Positions 16,327-23,645 of a stretch of DNA of 43,639 bases are shown piece by piece. The stretch is from Eubacteriales bacterium (GTDB taxonomy: Bacteria; Bacillota; Clostridia; Peptostreptococcales; Anaerovoracaceae): contig JAQUXD010000003.1 of the NCBI GenBank assembly GCA_028692535.1, positions 1 to 43,639 of the forward strand. Reading direction: 5' to 3'. The notes below the pieces were generated by a model that made no database searches, had not been told where the DNA came from, and saw only the letters and a list, made by a program, of their open reading frames with translations. A program made the translations under genes and the position numbers. The stretch's first letter is position 1. Every line of letters begins with the position of its first letter.

Positions 16327-16361
16327 CCTCCTTGTATGTTCACCTTACGCAGAGAGGTGTC

Positions 16362-17456
16362 TTATTTTGCGCCTTTGACCAGCTGGCCGATGGCCCAGAT
16401 CTGGCCTCTGTCCAAGGATTGTCCTTCTTCGCAGAGGACAGTTCCGTCGGCGTTTTCGATATATCCTGAGAACGGAGCAAAGGTTCCGGCAACCATTTCG
16501 GCTTTCTTCGCCTCGACAAGCTGCTGGACTTCGGCCGGAACCAGATCGCTCATAGGCGCCAGGGCGATATAGCCGGTCGCCATGGTTCCGTAATAGCTTT
16601 CGGGTTTAAACGTTCCGGCCAGAATATTTTCCACAGCATAAATGTAATATGCATCGTGGTGCCAGATCGGCGCGGTCAGGTATGCATTCGGTGCGGCGGG
16701 ATTGGCTAAGTTGTAGCCGATCGCATAAGCGCCGGCATCCTGCGCGGCAAGCTGGGGACCGGTGGAGTCGCTGTGCTGCGTAATAATATCGCAACCCTCT
16801 GCCAGAAGCTGTTCCGCGGCTGCCAGTTCTTTTTCGGGATCTCCCCAGGAACCGATGTATACGACACTCACTTCCACGTCCGGATTGACAGACTGGGCGC
16901 CGAGTGTATAGGCATTGATGCCGATCATCACTTCAGTATAGGGCATGGCACCCACATAACCGAGTTTGTTGCTCTCAGTCATGGAGCCTGCGACCATGCC
17001 TGCCAGATATCTGGCTTCGTCGATGGAACCAAAGAAATTGTCAAAGTTGGTCTCGTTCGCCATGTACCCCGAAAAATGGAGGAAGTACTTGTCGTCGTAA
17101 TCTCCGCTGTTGGCCAGCTGGTCCAAAGCTTCCATAAATCCGAAAGAAGCTCCGACGATCACGTCGCAGCCCTGATCCAGAAGATTCTGGCCCGCAGTCA
17201 AGGATGCCTGCGTATCGCTGTCATTGACGTTTTCAATATACTTGAAATCTACTTTTCCTTCGAAGTGCTCCTTCATTCTTACGGCACCCTCATAATGAGC
17301 CTGCGTATAGCCGCCGTCATTGATGGGTCCGATAAAGATGAAGCCGACTGTGAGTTCAGGCTCAGTGACTTCCGGTTGTTCTTCTCCGCCGCCGCAGGCA
17401 GCAAAAGATCCCAGGGCCAGAGCAAGAATCAGTACCAGTGCGAAAATCTTTTTCAT
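16362..17456 (-). CDS. nupN: BMP family nucleoside-binding lipoprotein
   Basis: This 364-residue extracytoplasmic substrate-binding lipoprotein has a signal peptide, MKKIFALVLILALALG, that ends in the lipobox FAAC with lipidated Cys21. A GGGEEQPEV linker follows. The mature part opens with LTVGFIFIGPINDGGYTQAH, the BMP/PnrA family start, and contains GASFGFMEALDQLA, LGYVGAMPYTEVMIGINAYT and ITQHSDSTGPQLAAQDAGAY. PnrA/BmpA proteins bind purine and pyrimidine nucleosides. It follows xpt by 32 nt and precedes the ATPase, matching the binding protein-ATPase-permease-permease order of nupNOPQ. The exact ligand, purine nucleoside or base, is inferred from xpt. Confidence 0.93.
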   Translation of the reverse strand: MKKIFALVLILALALGSFAACGGGEEQPEVTEPELTVGFIFIGPINDGGYTQAHYEGAVRMKEHFEGKVDFKYIENVNDSDTQASLTAGQNLLDQGCDVIVGASFGFMEALDQLANSGDYDDKYFLHFSGYMANETNFDNFFGSIDEARYLAGMVAGSMTESNKLGYVGAMPYTEVMIGINAYTLGAQSVNPDVEVSVVYIGSWGDPEKELAAAEQLLAEGCDIITQHSDSTGPQLAAQDAGAYAIGYNLANPAAPNAYLTAPIWHHDAYYIYAVENILAGTFKPESYYGTMATGYIALAPMSDLVPAEVQQLVEAKKAEMVAGTFAPFSGYIENADGTVLCEEGQSLDRGQIWAIGQLVKGAK

Positions 17457-17488
17457 AGTTCCGTTTCTCCTTTTTCTCTGAAGTGATG

Positions 17489-18067
17489 TTATATAAATTC
17501 TATGTTACCGTCCGTGATGGACCGAATAACCGCAAGGGATTCCACAAGGTAGCCGGCCTCTTTTAGCTTGCCGCTGCCGCCCTGGAATTGTTTTTCGATC
17601 ACGACGCCGATCCCCGCCACGGCGGCTCCGGCATTTTTCACCAGTCTCGTGAGGCCCATTGCCGATTCTCCGTAAGCCAGAAAATCATCAATAATAAGAA
17701 TTCTGTCTGTCGGCTGCAAATACTTCCTGGACACCCGAATCGTAGACACGGTCTCCTTGGTAAAGGATTTCACGTCCGTGCTGTACACGCCCTCCACCAT
17801 GGTGTTGGGCGCTGCCTTTTTCGCAAAGACGACCGGAAGATACCCCATGGCTCTGGAAACAGCGCAAGCCACCGGGATCCCGGAGCTCTCCACGGTCAGG
17901 ATCTTTGTGACCGAGTGCCCGGCAAACCGCCCGGCCAGCTCCCGACCGATCTCATCCATGAGCGCCACGTCGATCTGGTGATTTAAAAAAGAGTCCACTT
18001 TCAGAACTCCTCTTCCTATTCCCTGACCTTCCCGCACGATGCGTTCTATGAGTGCCTCCATCGGCAT
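17489..18067 (-). CDS. xpt: Xanthine phosphoribosyltransferase
   Basis: This 192-residue cytoplasmic enzyme converts xanthine and PRPP to XMP. The N-terminus MEALIERIVREGQGIGRGVL followed by KVDSFLNHQIDVALM closely resembles B. subtilis Xpt. TVESSGIPVA is the pyrophosphate loop, and ILIIDDFLAYGESAMGL (about 124-140) is the PRPP-binding motif. The start may be ATG at 18067 (GGGAG 5 nt upstream) or the ATG two codons later, which aligns with the family start. It is first in an operon with a complete nucleoside importer rather than with the xanthine permease PbuX. No purine riboswitch is visible upstream; a sigma-A promoter and a PurBox-like repeat are. Confidence 0.96.
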   Translation of the reverse strand: MPMEALIERIVREGQGIGRGVLKVDSFLNHQIDVALMDEIGRELAGRFAGHSVTKILTVESSGIPVACAVSRAMGYLPVVFAKKAAPNTMVEGVYSTDVKSFTKETVSTIRVSRKYLQPTDRILIIDDFLAYGESAMGLTRLVKNAGAAVAGIGVVIEKQFQGGSGKLKEAGYLVESLAVIRSITDGNIEFI

Positions 18068-18111
18068 ATCTTCTCCCGTTTTCCAAAAACAATCGTAATC
18101 AGTACGTTATA

Positions 18112-18139
18112 ATTATATGCGCTTTGACCGGAATGTAAA
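18112..18139 (-). promoter_or_regulatory. Promoter of the xpt-nup operon
   Basis: On the minus strand TTTACA (18139-18134), a 16-nt spacer and a perfect TATAAT (18117-18112) place the start near 18105, about 38 nt before xpt. That leader is too short for a purine riboswitch. Confidence 0.75.
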
Positions 18140-18173
18140 GATTATTCAAAGAAATATGCCATTGCTTCCAAGA

Positions 18174-18210
18174 TAAAAAAAAGAATGTTCGAATATATCC
18201 GAACATTCTT
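18174..18210 (-). terminator. Intrinsic terminator of the lemA-DUF2207 operon
   Basis: AGAATGTTCG and its complement (18182-18191, 18200-18209) form a stem of at least 10 bp with an 8-nt loop. On the minus strand it is followed by a run of eight T. It lies 34 nt past the DUF2207 stop. Confidence 0.88.
18184..18207. promoter_or_regulatory. Inverted PurBox-like pair upstream of xpt
   Basis: ATATCCGAACATT at 18195-18207 matches the PurBox consensus AWWWCCGAACWWT at every position. The overlapping minus-strand copy (18196-18184) matches 12 of 13. The pair lies roughly 80-100 nt upstream of the predicted xpt start, and purR is present in the window. The two cores point away from each other and are closer together than in B. 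subtilis operators. The repeat is also the arms of the adjacent terminator, so the match may be coincidental. Confidence 0.4.
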
Positions 18211-18243
18211 TATTCATCTTGACCTTATTGTTCAGGCAAGATC

Positions 18244-19977
18244 CTACCAGGCTCCGCCGCCGCCGCCGCCGAAGCCGCCGCCGCTGAAGCCGCCGCCGAT
18301 GGAGCCGCCGCCACCGAAACTGCTCTTGTCCGCAGGCGGTGTCGTAGGCAGCGCAGTTGCAATCGTATTGATGCTGTTCATCAAATAAAGCATGTGGAAG
18401 GTGCCCATATTGCCCGAGTACCAAGTGGGTGGCGGCACATCCAGTCCTTCGAAATTGCGCATCCATTCATCGGTCAGGCCGAAGACATAAGCATAGGGAA
18501 GCACGTTGTAAAAATACTGGGGATCTCCGTTGACCAGCGTTTTGATCCGATCCAGATCCGCTACTTTGATAAAGTTTTTGAAACCTTTCAAACGCCCCAT
18601 CAGTTCGGCGCTGTATTCGGTCCGCTTCCTCATAAATATCGTGGACAGAAGAGAAATCACAAAAGAGGCCAGCGCCGCCAGGAGTACAATGCCTTGGATC
18701 TCCGGCGCCAGTACGGCAACCCCCAATGCGACGAAGACGGCAGCAACGGGGACCAGTGTCAGGAGACAGCCGGCGCCTGTTGCGATCATCGAACTGGTGT
18801 GATAGACGTGTTTCTTGCTGTTTTTAGTAAAATGGCTGGCCAAAAAGTCCTGGCTTGTCTTGAAGGTGTCCCCGAATTCAGCCGGGATCTCCTTTGTATT
18901 AATGGGATCGCCAAAGGAGAACAAACCGTCGAAAAACACTTTTTGATACTGTGGCGCGCTCTGAGGCAGATCCGCAAGCTTGTGCAGTTCATAGGCTTCC
19001 ACATCTTTTCCGAAAAGTTTTTTCTCCGGCTCCAGCCGTCGGATCTCCAGATAGCCGTGTTGCGCAAAATACGGAATCAGTGAAAGGATGTCTTTTGTAT
19101 TGGCCGTACCGTTTAATATATAGCCCACCTCTGCGGGAGACAAATCATCCGGCGGATAGAATTCCACCACGGGGATCACTTTCCTGTCCTTTCCGTAGCG
19201 GAAAAACAGCACCAATGCGACAAGGGCCGCCGCCACGCTGGCAATACCCGCGATCACAGCGATCCAAACATCCGTGCGTTCTCCGGCAAAATACCCTTCC
19301 GGCAGAAGGATACGGAGCGTAACGCCCTCATATGCCGACAGGGAACGATCCAGGGAACCGGTAATGACATTCCCGCTTCTGGACCAGGTAACTTCGCCTG
19401 TCTGCCCGCTGCCCACAGAGCCGATGATCCACTCCATCCGGGACTCGTCAAAATCCTGAGGCATTTCGATCCGAAAAGACGCTTGTTCGATGGCGGTTTC
19501 CCATCCGGTGGGGATCAGATCCCAGTAGACCTGATCGAATTCCGCTACGCCGTCGTCATAAGCTTCGGCTTCGTAGCGCAATGTGTAGATCTGCCGACCC
19601 GTGAGAGTCTGATCCGCGCTGCCCAGACGCACAACAACATTATCACCCTCAAAACTCTGCTGGACAAGCACATCTCCGGCATCCACATTTCCAATGTGCA
19701 ACCGGCCGTTGATGCTCTTTAATTCTCCGTTCTCATCCCGAAAGAACACTTCACCGCCGGTCGTAATGTAGCGATAAATACCATGGGCCGGGCTACGAAA
19801 ATCCACGGTGATGATCTCCTGTACCGTGTACGTATTATTCTCGTGAACGGTCAGGTCCACTTGGTAATTCAAGGTGTCGTACTGAATGCTTTGGCCCGCG
19901 GCACACAGCGGCAGGCTCAGCAGCAGGCCGAGACAGACAGAAATCAGCACCAGCGCTTTTTTTCTGTTTTTAATCAT
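18244..19977 (-). CDS. DUF2207 domain membrane protein with glycine-rich C-terminus
   Basis: This 577-residue protein starts at 19977 (MIKNRKKALVLISV), where GGGGGAG lies 5 nt upstream; a longer frame would run through the lemA gene. A signal peptide spans about residues 1-28. The extracytoplasmic DUF2207 domain begins QSIQYDTLNYQVDLTVHENN and is followed by a membrane segment near 236-260. A cytoplasmic region contains FYPPDDLSPAEVGYILNG, then two more membrane segments lie at about 394-448. The tail is SFGGGGSIGGGFSGGGFGGG and ends GGGGAW. DUF2207 proteins commonly sit beside LemA, as here (19-nt gap). Function is unknown; a role in envelope maintenance is inferred. Confidence 0.9.
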   Translation of the reverse strand: MIKNRKKALVLISVCLGLLLSLPLCAAGQSIQYDTLNYQVDLTVHENNTYTVQEIITVDFRSPAHGIYRYITTGGEVFFRDENGELKSINGRLHIGNVDAGDVLVQQSFEGDNVVVRLGSADQTLTGRQIYTLRYEAEAYDDGVAEFDQVYWDLIPTGWETAIEQASFRIEMPQDFDESRMEWIIGSVGSGQTGEVTWSRSGNVITGSLDRSLSAYEGVTLRILLPEGYFAGERTDVWIAVIAGIASVAAALVALVLFFRYGKDRKVIPVVEFYPPDDLSPAEVGYILNGTANTKDILSLIPYFAQHGYLEIRRLEPEKKLFGKDVEAYELHKLADLPQSAPQYQKVFFDGLFSFGDPINTKEIPAEFGDTFKTSQDFLASHFTKNSKKHVYHTSSMIATGAGCLLTLVPVAAVFVALGVAVLAPEIQGIVLLAALASFVISLLSTIFMRKRTEYSAELMGRLKGFKNFIKVADLDRIKTLVNGDPQYFYNVLPYAYVFGLTDEWMRNFEGLDVPPPTWYSGNMGTFHMLYLMNSINTIATALPTTPPADKSSFGGGGSIGGGFSGGGFGGGGGGAW

Positions 19978-19996
19978 GGATTCTCCCCCGGGCCGA

Positions 19997-20548
19997 TTAA
20001 AAGCTGACAGATACGTTGGCGCGCTCTTCTTCCGAACCAACTTCAAACATGGGTTGTTTCGTAAATCCGAAAGGACCTGCCAGCATATTGCCGGGAAAGA
20101 CCTGGATCCTGGTATTGAACAGCTTGACCACTGCGTTGTAGTATTTCCTGGAACTGGCGATCTCGCTCTCCACACCGGACAATTCCTGCTGCAGGGCAAG
20201 GAAATTCTGGTTCGCCTTCAGATCCGGATAGTTCTCCGCTACGGCAAACAGGGATTTGAGCGCAGATTGCAGCCCCGCCTCCTGGCTGAACCGTTCTTCT
20301 GCCGAGGTTGCCTGGATCGTACGGCTCCTGGCATCGGTCAGGGCCTGAAGCGTTTCCTTTTCGTGGGACGCATAGCCTTTTACCGTTTCCACCAGATTCG
20401 GGATCAGGTCGTAGCGCTTTTTCATGTATACATCCATCGTTGCAAACGCTTCTTCCACGCCGTTGCGAAGCTTGATGGATCCGTTGTAGAACGTGAGCAC
20501 GTAAAGACCCACCAGGGCAGCGATACCCAGAATTATATAGATGACCAT
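19997..20548 (-). CDS. lemA: LemA family protein
   Basis: This 183-residue protein has one N-terminal membrane helix (MVIYIILGIAALVGLYVL), then a long helical domain. The LemA signature is clear: FATMDVYMKKRYDLIPNLVE, TVKGYASHEKETLQALTDAR, a FLALQQELSGVESEIASSRK stretch, and the closing RIQVFPGNMLAGPFGF. LemA proteins are membrane-anchored helical bundles of unsettled function in bacteria. AAGGAGG lies 6 nt before the start. It is the first gene of a two-gene unit with the DUF2207 protein and has its own extended -10 promoter. Confidence 0.96.
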   Translation of the reverse strand: MVIYIILGIAALVGLYVLTFYNGSIKLRNGVEEAFATMDVYMKKRYDLIPNLVETVKGYASHEKETLQALTDARSRTIQATSAEERFSQEAGLQSALKSLFAVAENYPDLKANQNFLALQQELSGVESEIASSRKYYNAVVKLFNTRIQVFPGNMLAGPFGFTKQPMFEVGSEEERANVSVSF

Positions 20549-20600
20549 TCTTATCCTCCTTGTGACAATGCTTCATTCTTGTGCAAATTGCAGTGAGATG

Positions 20601-20609
20601 ATTATATCA
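20601..20609 (-). promoter_or_regulatory. Extended -10 promoter of lemA
   Basis: On the minus strand TGATATAAT (20609-20601) combines a perfect -10 with the TGn extension. No good -35 is present at the usual distance, which is acceptable for an extended -10 promoter. The start would be near 20594, about 46 nt before lemA. Confidence 0.6.
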
Positions 20610-20636
20610 TATGCGCAACAGAATAGTAGCGTTCTG

Positions 20637-21302
20637 CTAAATTTTCCAATCGACGGCGCCCATCCCCTTCGCTTCCAGAAAAGCGTTGGCTTTGGAAAAG
20701 TGGCGGCAGCCGAAAAACCCGTTGTACGCCGACAGCGGACTGGGATGCGCCGCCTCCAGGATCAGATGTGCCGGATTGGTGATCAGCGCCTTTTTGGCCC
20801 GTGCGTTGGCGCCCCAAAGAAAAAATACCAACGGTCTCTCTCGTTCGTTCAGACATCGAATCACCTGATCGGTGAAGGTCTCCCACCCTTTACCCTTGTG
20901 GGAATTGGGAGATCCTTCGCGCACGGTCAGGACCGCATTGAGCATCAAAACGCCCTGCCGTGCCCATTGGATCAGATGGCCGTCCGCAGGAGGGTCCACA
21001 CCCAGATCCGCTTGCAACTCCTTAAAAATATTCACAAGAGAGGGTGGTTTGGGAACGCCCGGCTGAACAGAAAAACACATCCCATGGGCCTGCCCGGGAC
21101 CGTGGTAGGGATCCTGCCCCAAAATCACGACCTTTGCATCGCCGCGGGACGTGGCCTTGAGCGCATTGAAAATGTCATACATATCCGGATGGATCCTGTG
21201 CGCGGCATATTCACTTTTCAGGAACGCCCGAAGCTTGTGATAGTAATCCTTGTCGAATTCTTCTCCGAGAAGCGTATCCCAGTCATTCCCCAGATGGACC
21301 AT
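20637..21302 (-). CDS. ung: Uracil-DNA glycosylase, family 1
   Basis: This 221-residue cytoplasmic repair enzyme removes uracil from DNA. It has the catalytic water-activating loop [13 protein letters not shown] (62-74, Asp64), the [11 protein letters not shown] segment, LLN-like [13 protein letters not shown], and the minor-groove loop HPSPLSA with catalytic His. Length and motifs are standard for Ung. Its start overlaps the end of the alpha/beta hydrolase gene by 20 nt, so it is translated as part of the uvrB-uvrA-pncB-hydrolase-ung run. Grouping with uvrA and uvrB makes this a small DNA-repair operon. No terminator is obvious after the stop; the next gene, lemA, has its own promoter. Confidence 0.97.
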   Translation of the reverse strand: MVHLGNDWDTLLGEEFDKDYYHKLRAFLKSEYAAHRIHPDMYDIFNALKATSRGDAKVVILGQDPYHGPGQAHGMCFSVQPGVPKPPSLVNIFKELQADLGVDPPADGHLIQWARQGVLMLNAVLTVREGSPNSHKGKGWETFTDQVIRCLNERERPLVFFLWGANARAKKALITNPAHLILEAAHPSPLSAYNGFFGCRHFSKANAFLEAKGMGAVDWKI

Positions 21303-22224
21303 CGTCCTCGCTCACCTCCCGGATAAAATCCCTGATATCTCCATACACAGCCGCCTGACCTTTTTCATTGAGGATCTCATGGCGCATGTCCTCATATAAG
21401 CGCAAAGCGACCCGGTCATGGCCGGACTGTCGCAGCCGTTCATATACCTCTGCCGGCCCCTTTCCGTAATGTCCCACGGGATCCATCAGCCCGGAGGCCA
21501 GAAGCATCGGAAGGTCTGCCGGCACTTTGCCGGCCCAGTCTTTTCCGGATACCCGGTCCAGCAGGGTGAACAGGTCCTGAAATCCGGCCAGGGTGAACAC
21601 AAATCCGCACTGCGGGTCTTGAACATAGGAGTCACTTACCTTTTGATCGCTGGAAAGCCACTCGTACAGGTTGGCCGGCGAACCGATCTTCCGGTTGTTG
21701 CCGCCAAAGGCCATGGTGTGGATAAAAGAGCTCCTGTGCCGGTCGCCGTAGCGCATCCGCAGCAGTTTGACCAACGAGATCCCCGGACGATTCATCGGAT
21801 TGCGCCCGGCAGTTCCTGTGATGATCGCGCCGCTCAACCCTTGCGCATAACGGGTCAAGTACTCCCTCAGCACGAACGAACCCATGCTGTGGCCCAGAAT
21901 AAAGTAAGGGACGTCGGGGTAGCCTGCCTGGACCGACTCCCGCATACGTTGCACGTCTTCCACCAAATACAGCCATCCGTTTTCGGCGCCGAAGTACCCG
22001 TAATCCTCCGGATCGGCGCTGCTTCCATGTCCCGCATGGTCGTGCCCCGCAACCAAGATACCCTGTTCCGCCAGATACGCGGCAAAGCCCTCATATCTTA
22101 AAAAATACTCGCTCATGCCGTGGACGATCTGAAGGACCGCAGACGGTTCTCCCTGGATCTTTGTACGATAACAATGGATCGTGCTCTTCCCGTCCGAGCC
22201 GGGAAAGCTGCTTTCGATCATCAT
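21283..22224 (-). CDS. Alpha/beta hydrolase, monoglyceride lipase / S33 type
   Basis: This 313-residue serine hydrolase starts at ATG 22224, which overlaps the pncB stop by 4 nt and has GAGGAG 5 nt upstream; a start 12 codons earlier is less likely. The fold is visible as [10 protein letters not shown] (oxyanion region), [12 protein letters not shown] (about 58-69, typical of Hydrolase_4 enzymes) and the nucleophile elbow [10 protein letters not shown] (Ser113). The catalytic Asp and His lie in the C-terminal third, in [16 protein letters not shown] and [11 protein letters not shown]. Homologues act as lysophospholipases, monoacylglycerol lipases or esterases; the substrate here is unknown. 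It is coupled to pncB and ung by overlaps, a position that gives no clear functional clue. Confidence 0.88.
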   Translation of the reverse strand: MMIESSFPGSDGKSTIHCYRTKIQGEPSAVLQIVHGMSEYFLRYEGFAAYLAEQGILVAGHDHAGHGSSADPEDYGYFGAENGWLYLVEDVQRMRESVQAGYPDVPYFILGHSMGSFVLREYLTRYAQGLSGAIITGTAGRNPMNRPGISLVKLLRMRYGDRHRSSFIHTMAFGGNNRKIGSPANLYEWLSSDQKVSDSYVQDPQCGFVFTLAGFQDLFTLLDRVSGKDWAGKVPADLPMLLASGLMDPVGHYGKGPAEVYERLRQSGHDRVALRLYEDMRHEILNEKGQAAVYGDIRDFIREVSEDDGPSGE

Positions 22225-23645
22225 ATGTGCTCCTCGAGCAAGCGGCTCTTCAATTCCCACAGCGGAACGGAAAGATCCACGTAGTAGCGGTGCGGGTTCT
22301 CAAAACGAAGGATTTCTTCCCACATCTCGGAGATGTTTTGCAGACAGTAGGCGCGAATATCTTTGACATCCGGAGAATCGTAAACAAGCTCCCCCTTTAT
22401 GAAGATCGGAACGAGAAGCTCCCGGGCTTCGAAGTTTTTCAATTTTTTATACTTTTTGGTCGAATACGGATCTACAATGGCATAATCATCTCCACTCGGA
22501 AGCGCTTCGTCCGCCAGGGCGATCACGTCGGCAAAAGCTTGCCCTGTACCCTTGTCGAAAAGGCGGTAGACTTTCTTGAAGCCGGGATTCGTAATTTTTT
22601 CCACGTTTTCCGACACCTTTATTTTGGGAACGATTGCGCCTTCCCGTTCAGTAGCCACCAACTTATATACCCCTCCGAACACCGGTTCGGCTTTGGCGGT
22701 GATCATCCGCTCGCCCACGCCGAAGGAATCGATGCAAGCGCCCTGGGAAAGCATATCCCGGATCAAAAACTCGTCCAACGAATTGGAAATCACGATCTTG
22801 CAGTCGGGATATCCCGCTTCGTCCAGCATTTTTCGCGCATTCTTTGTGAGATAGGTGACGTCGCCCGAATCGATGCGGATGGCCTTGCCGGCGGGCTTGC
22901 ATTTGTCAAAAACCCGAATCGCGTTGGGGATTCCGGATTTAAGCACATCATAAGTATCCACCAGAAGCGTACAGTTTTCAGGATAGAGCTGGGCATATCG
23001 CTCGAAAGCCTCGTATTCCGAGTCGAACAGCTGGACCCAGCTATGCGCCATGGTCCCCATGGCCGGGATGCCGTACCGCTGCTCCACGATCGTGCAGGAC
23101 GTGCCGGCGCAACCCCCGATATATGCTGCCCGCGCCCCCAGGATCGATGCGCTGGCGCCGTGAGCCCGTCGGGCTCCGAACTCCATAACGCTACGTCCGC
23201 CGGCAGATCGCACGATGCGATTGGCCTTCGTTGCAATCAAACTCTGGTGATTGATCAAAAGGAGCGCCATGGTTTCGATGAACTGGGCCTGGATCACCGG
23301 GCCCCGAACGGTCAGAATAGGTTCCCCCGGAAAGATCGGTGTGCCCTCGGGCACTGCCCACACATCACAGGAGAAATGAAACGTTTTCAAATAATCCAGA
23401 AACCGTTCGTCAAAAATGTTGCGGCTTCTGAGATGGCTGATATCCGCCTCCGTAAAGGTCAGCTCCTGCAGATAATCGATGAACGACTGCAGCCCGGCCA
23501 TGATGGCCAACCCTCCTTCCTCGGGATTTTTGCGGTAAAACAGATCGAAATAGGCGATCCGGTCTCCTTCTCCGTGCAAACAGTAACCGTTGGCCATGGT
23601 CAACTCATAGAAATCGGTGAGCATGGTCAGATTTTCTCCATTCAT
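22221..23645 (-). CDS. pncB: Nicotinate phosphoribosyltransferase
   Basis: This 474-residue cytoplasmic enzyme makes nicotinate mononucleotide from nicotinate and PRPP with ATP hydrolysis, feeding NAD salvage. The N-terminus [17 protein letters not shown] is diagnostic. EFGARRAHG, the [10 protein letters not shown] region (His expected to be phosphorylated in this family), [16 protein letters not shown] and [19 protein letters not shown] follow in order. Length is typical of the longer Bacillota form. It overlaps uvrA by 4 nt (ATGA) and the downstream hydrolase by 4 nt, so it is translationally coupled on both sides. Its position inside a repair operon is unusual but may only reflect compact gene packing. 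Confidence 0.96.
   Translation of the reverse strand: MNGENLTMLTDFYELTMANGYCLHGEGDRIAYFDLFYRKNPEEGGLAIMAGLQSFIDYLQELTFTEADISHLRSRNIFDERFLDYLKTFHFSCDVWAVPEGTPIFPGEPILTVRGPVIQAQFIETMALLLINHQSLIATKANRIVRSAGGRSVMEFGARRAHGASASILGARAAYIGGCAGTSCTIVEQRYGIPAMGTMAHSWVQLFDSEYEAFERYAQLYPENCTLLVDTYDVLKSGIPNAIRVFDKCKPAGKAIRIDSGDVTYLTKNARKMLDEAGYPDCKIVISNSLDEFLIRDMLSQGACIDSFGVGERMITAKAEPVFGGVYKLVATEREGAIVPKIKVSENVEKITNPGFKKVYRLFDKGTGQAFADVIALADEALPSGDDYAIVDPYSTKKYKKLKNFEARELLVPIFIKGELVYDSPDVKDIRAYCLQNISEMWEEILRFENPHRYYVDLSVPLWELKSRLLEEHI

Noticed and set aside
18184-18207. LexA (SOS) box near 18.2 kb
   Set aside because: The Gram-positive box is CGAAC-N4-GTTCG. Here the halves are in the reverse order (GTTCG-N8-CGAAC), so it does not fit.
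18068-18243. Purine riboswitch ahead of xpt
   Set aside because: The predicted leader is only about 38 nt and the conserved core and loop sequences of the purine aptamer are absent.
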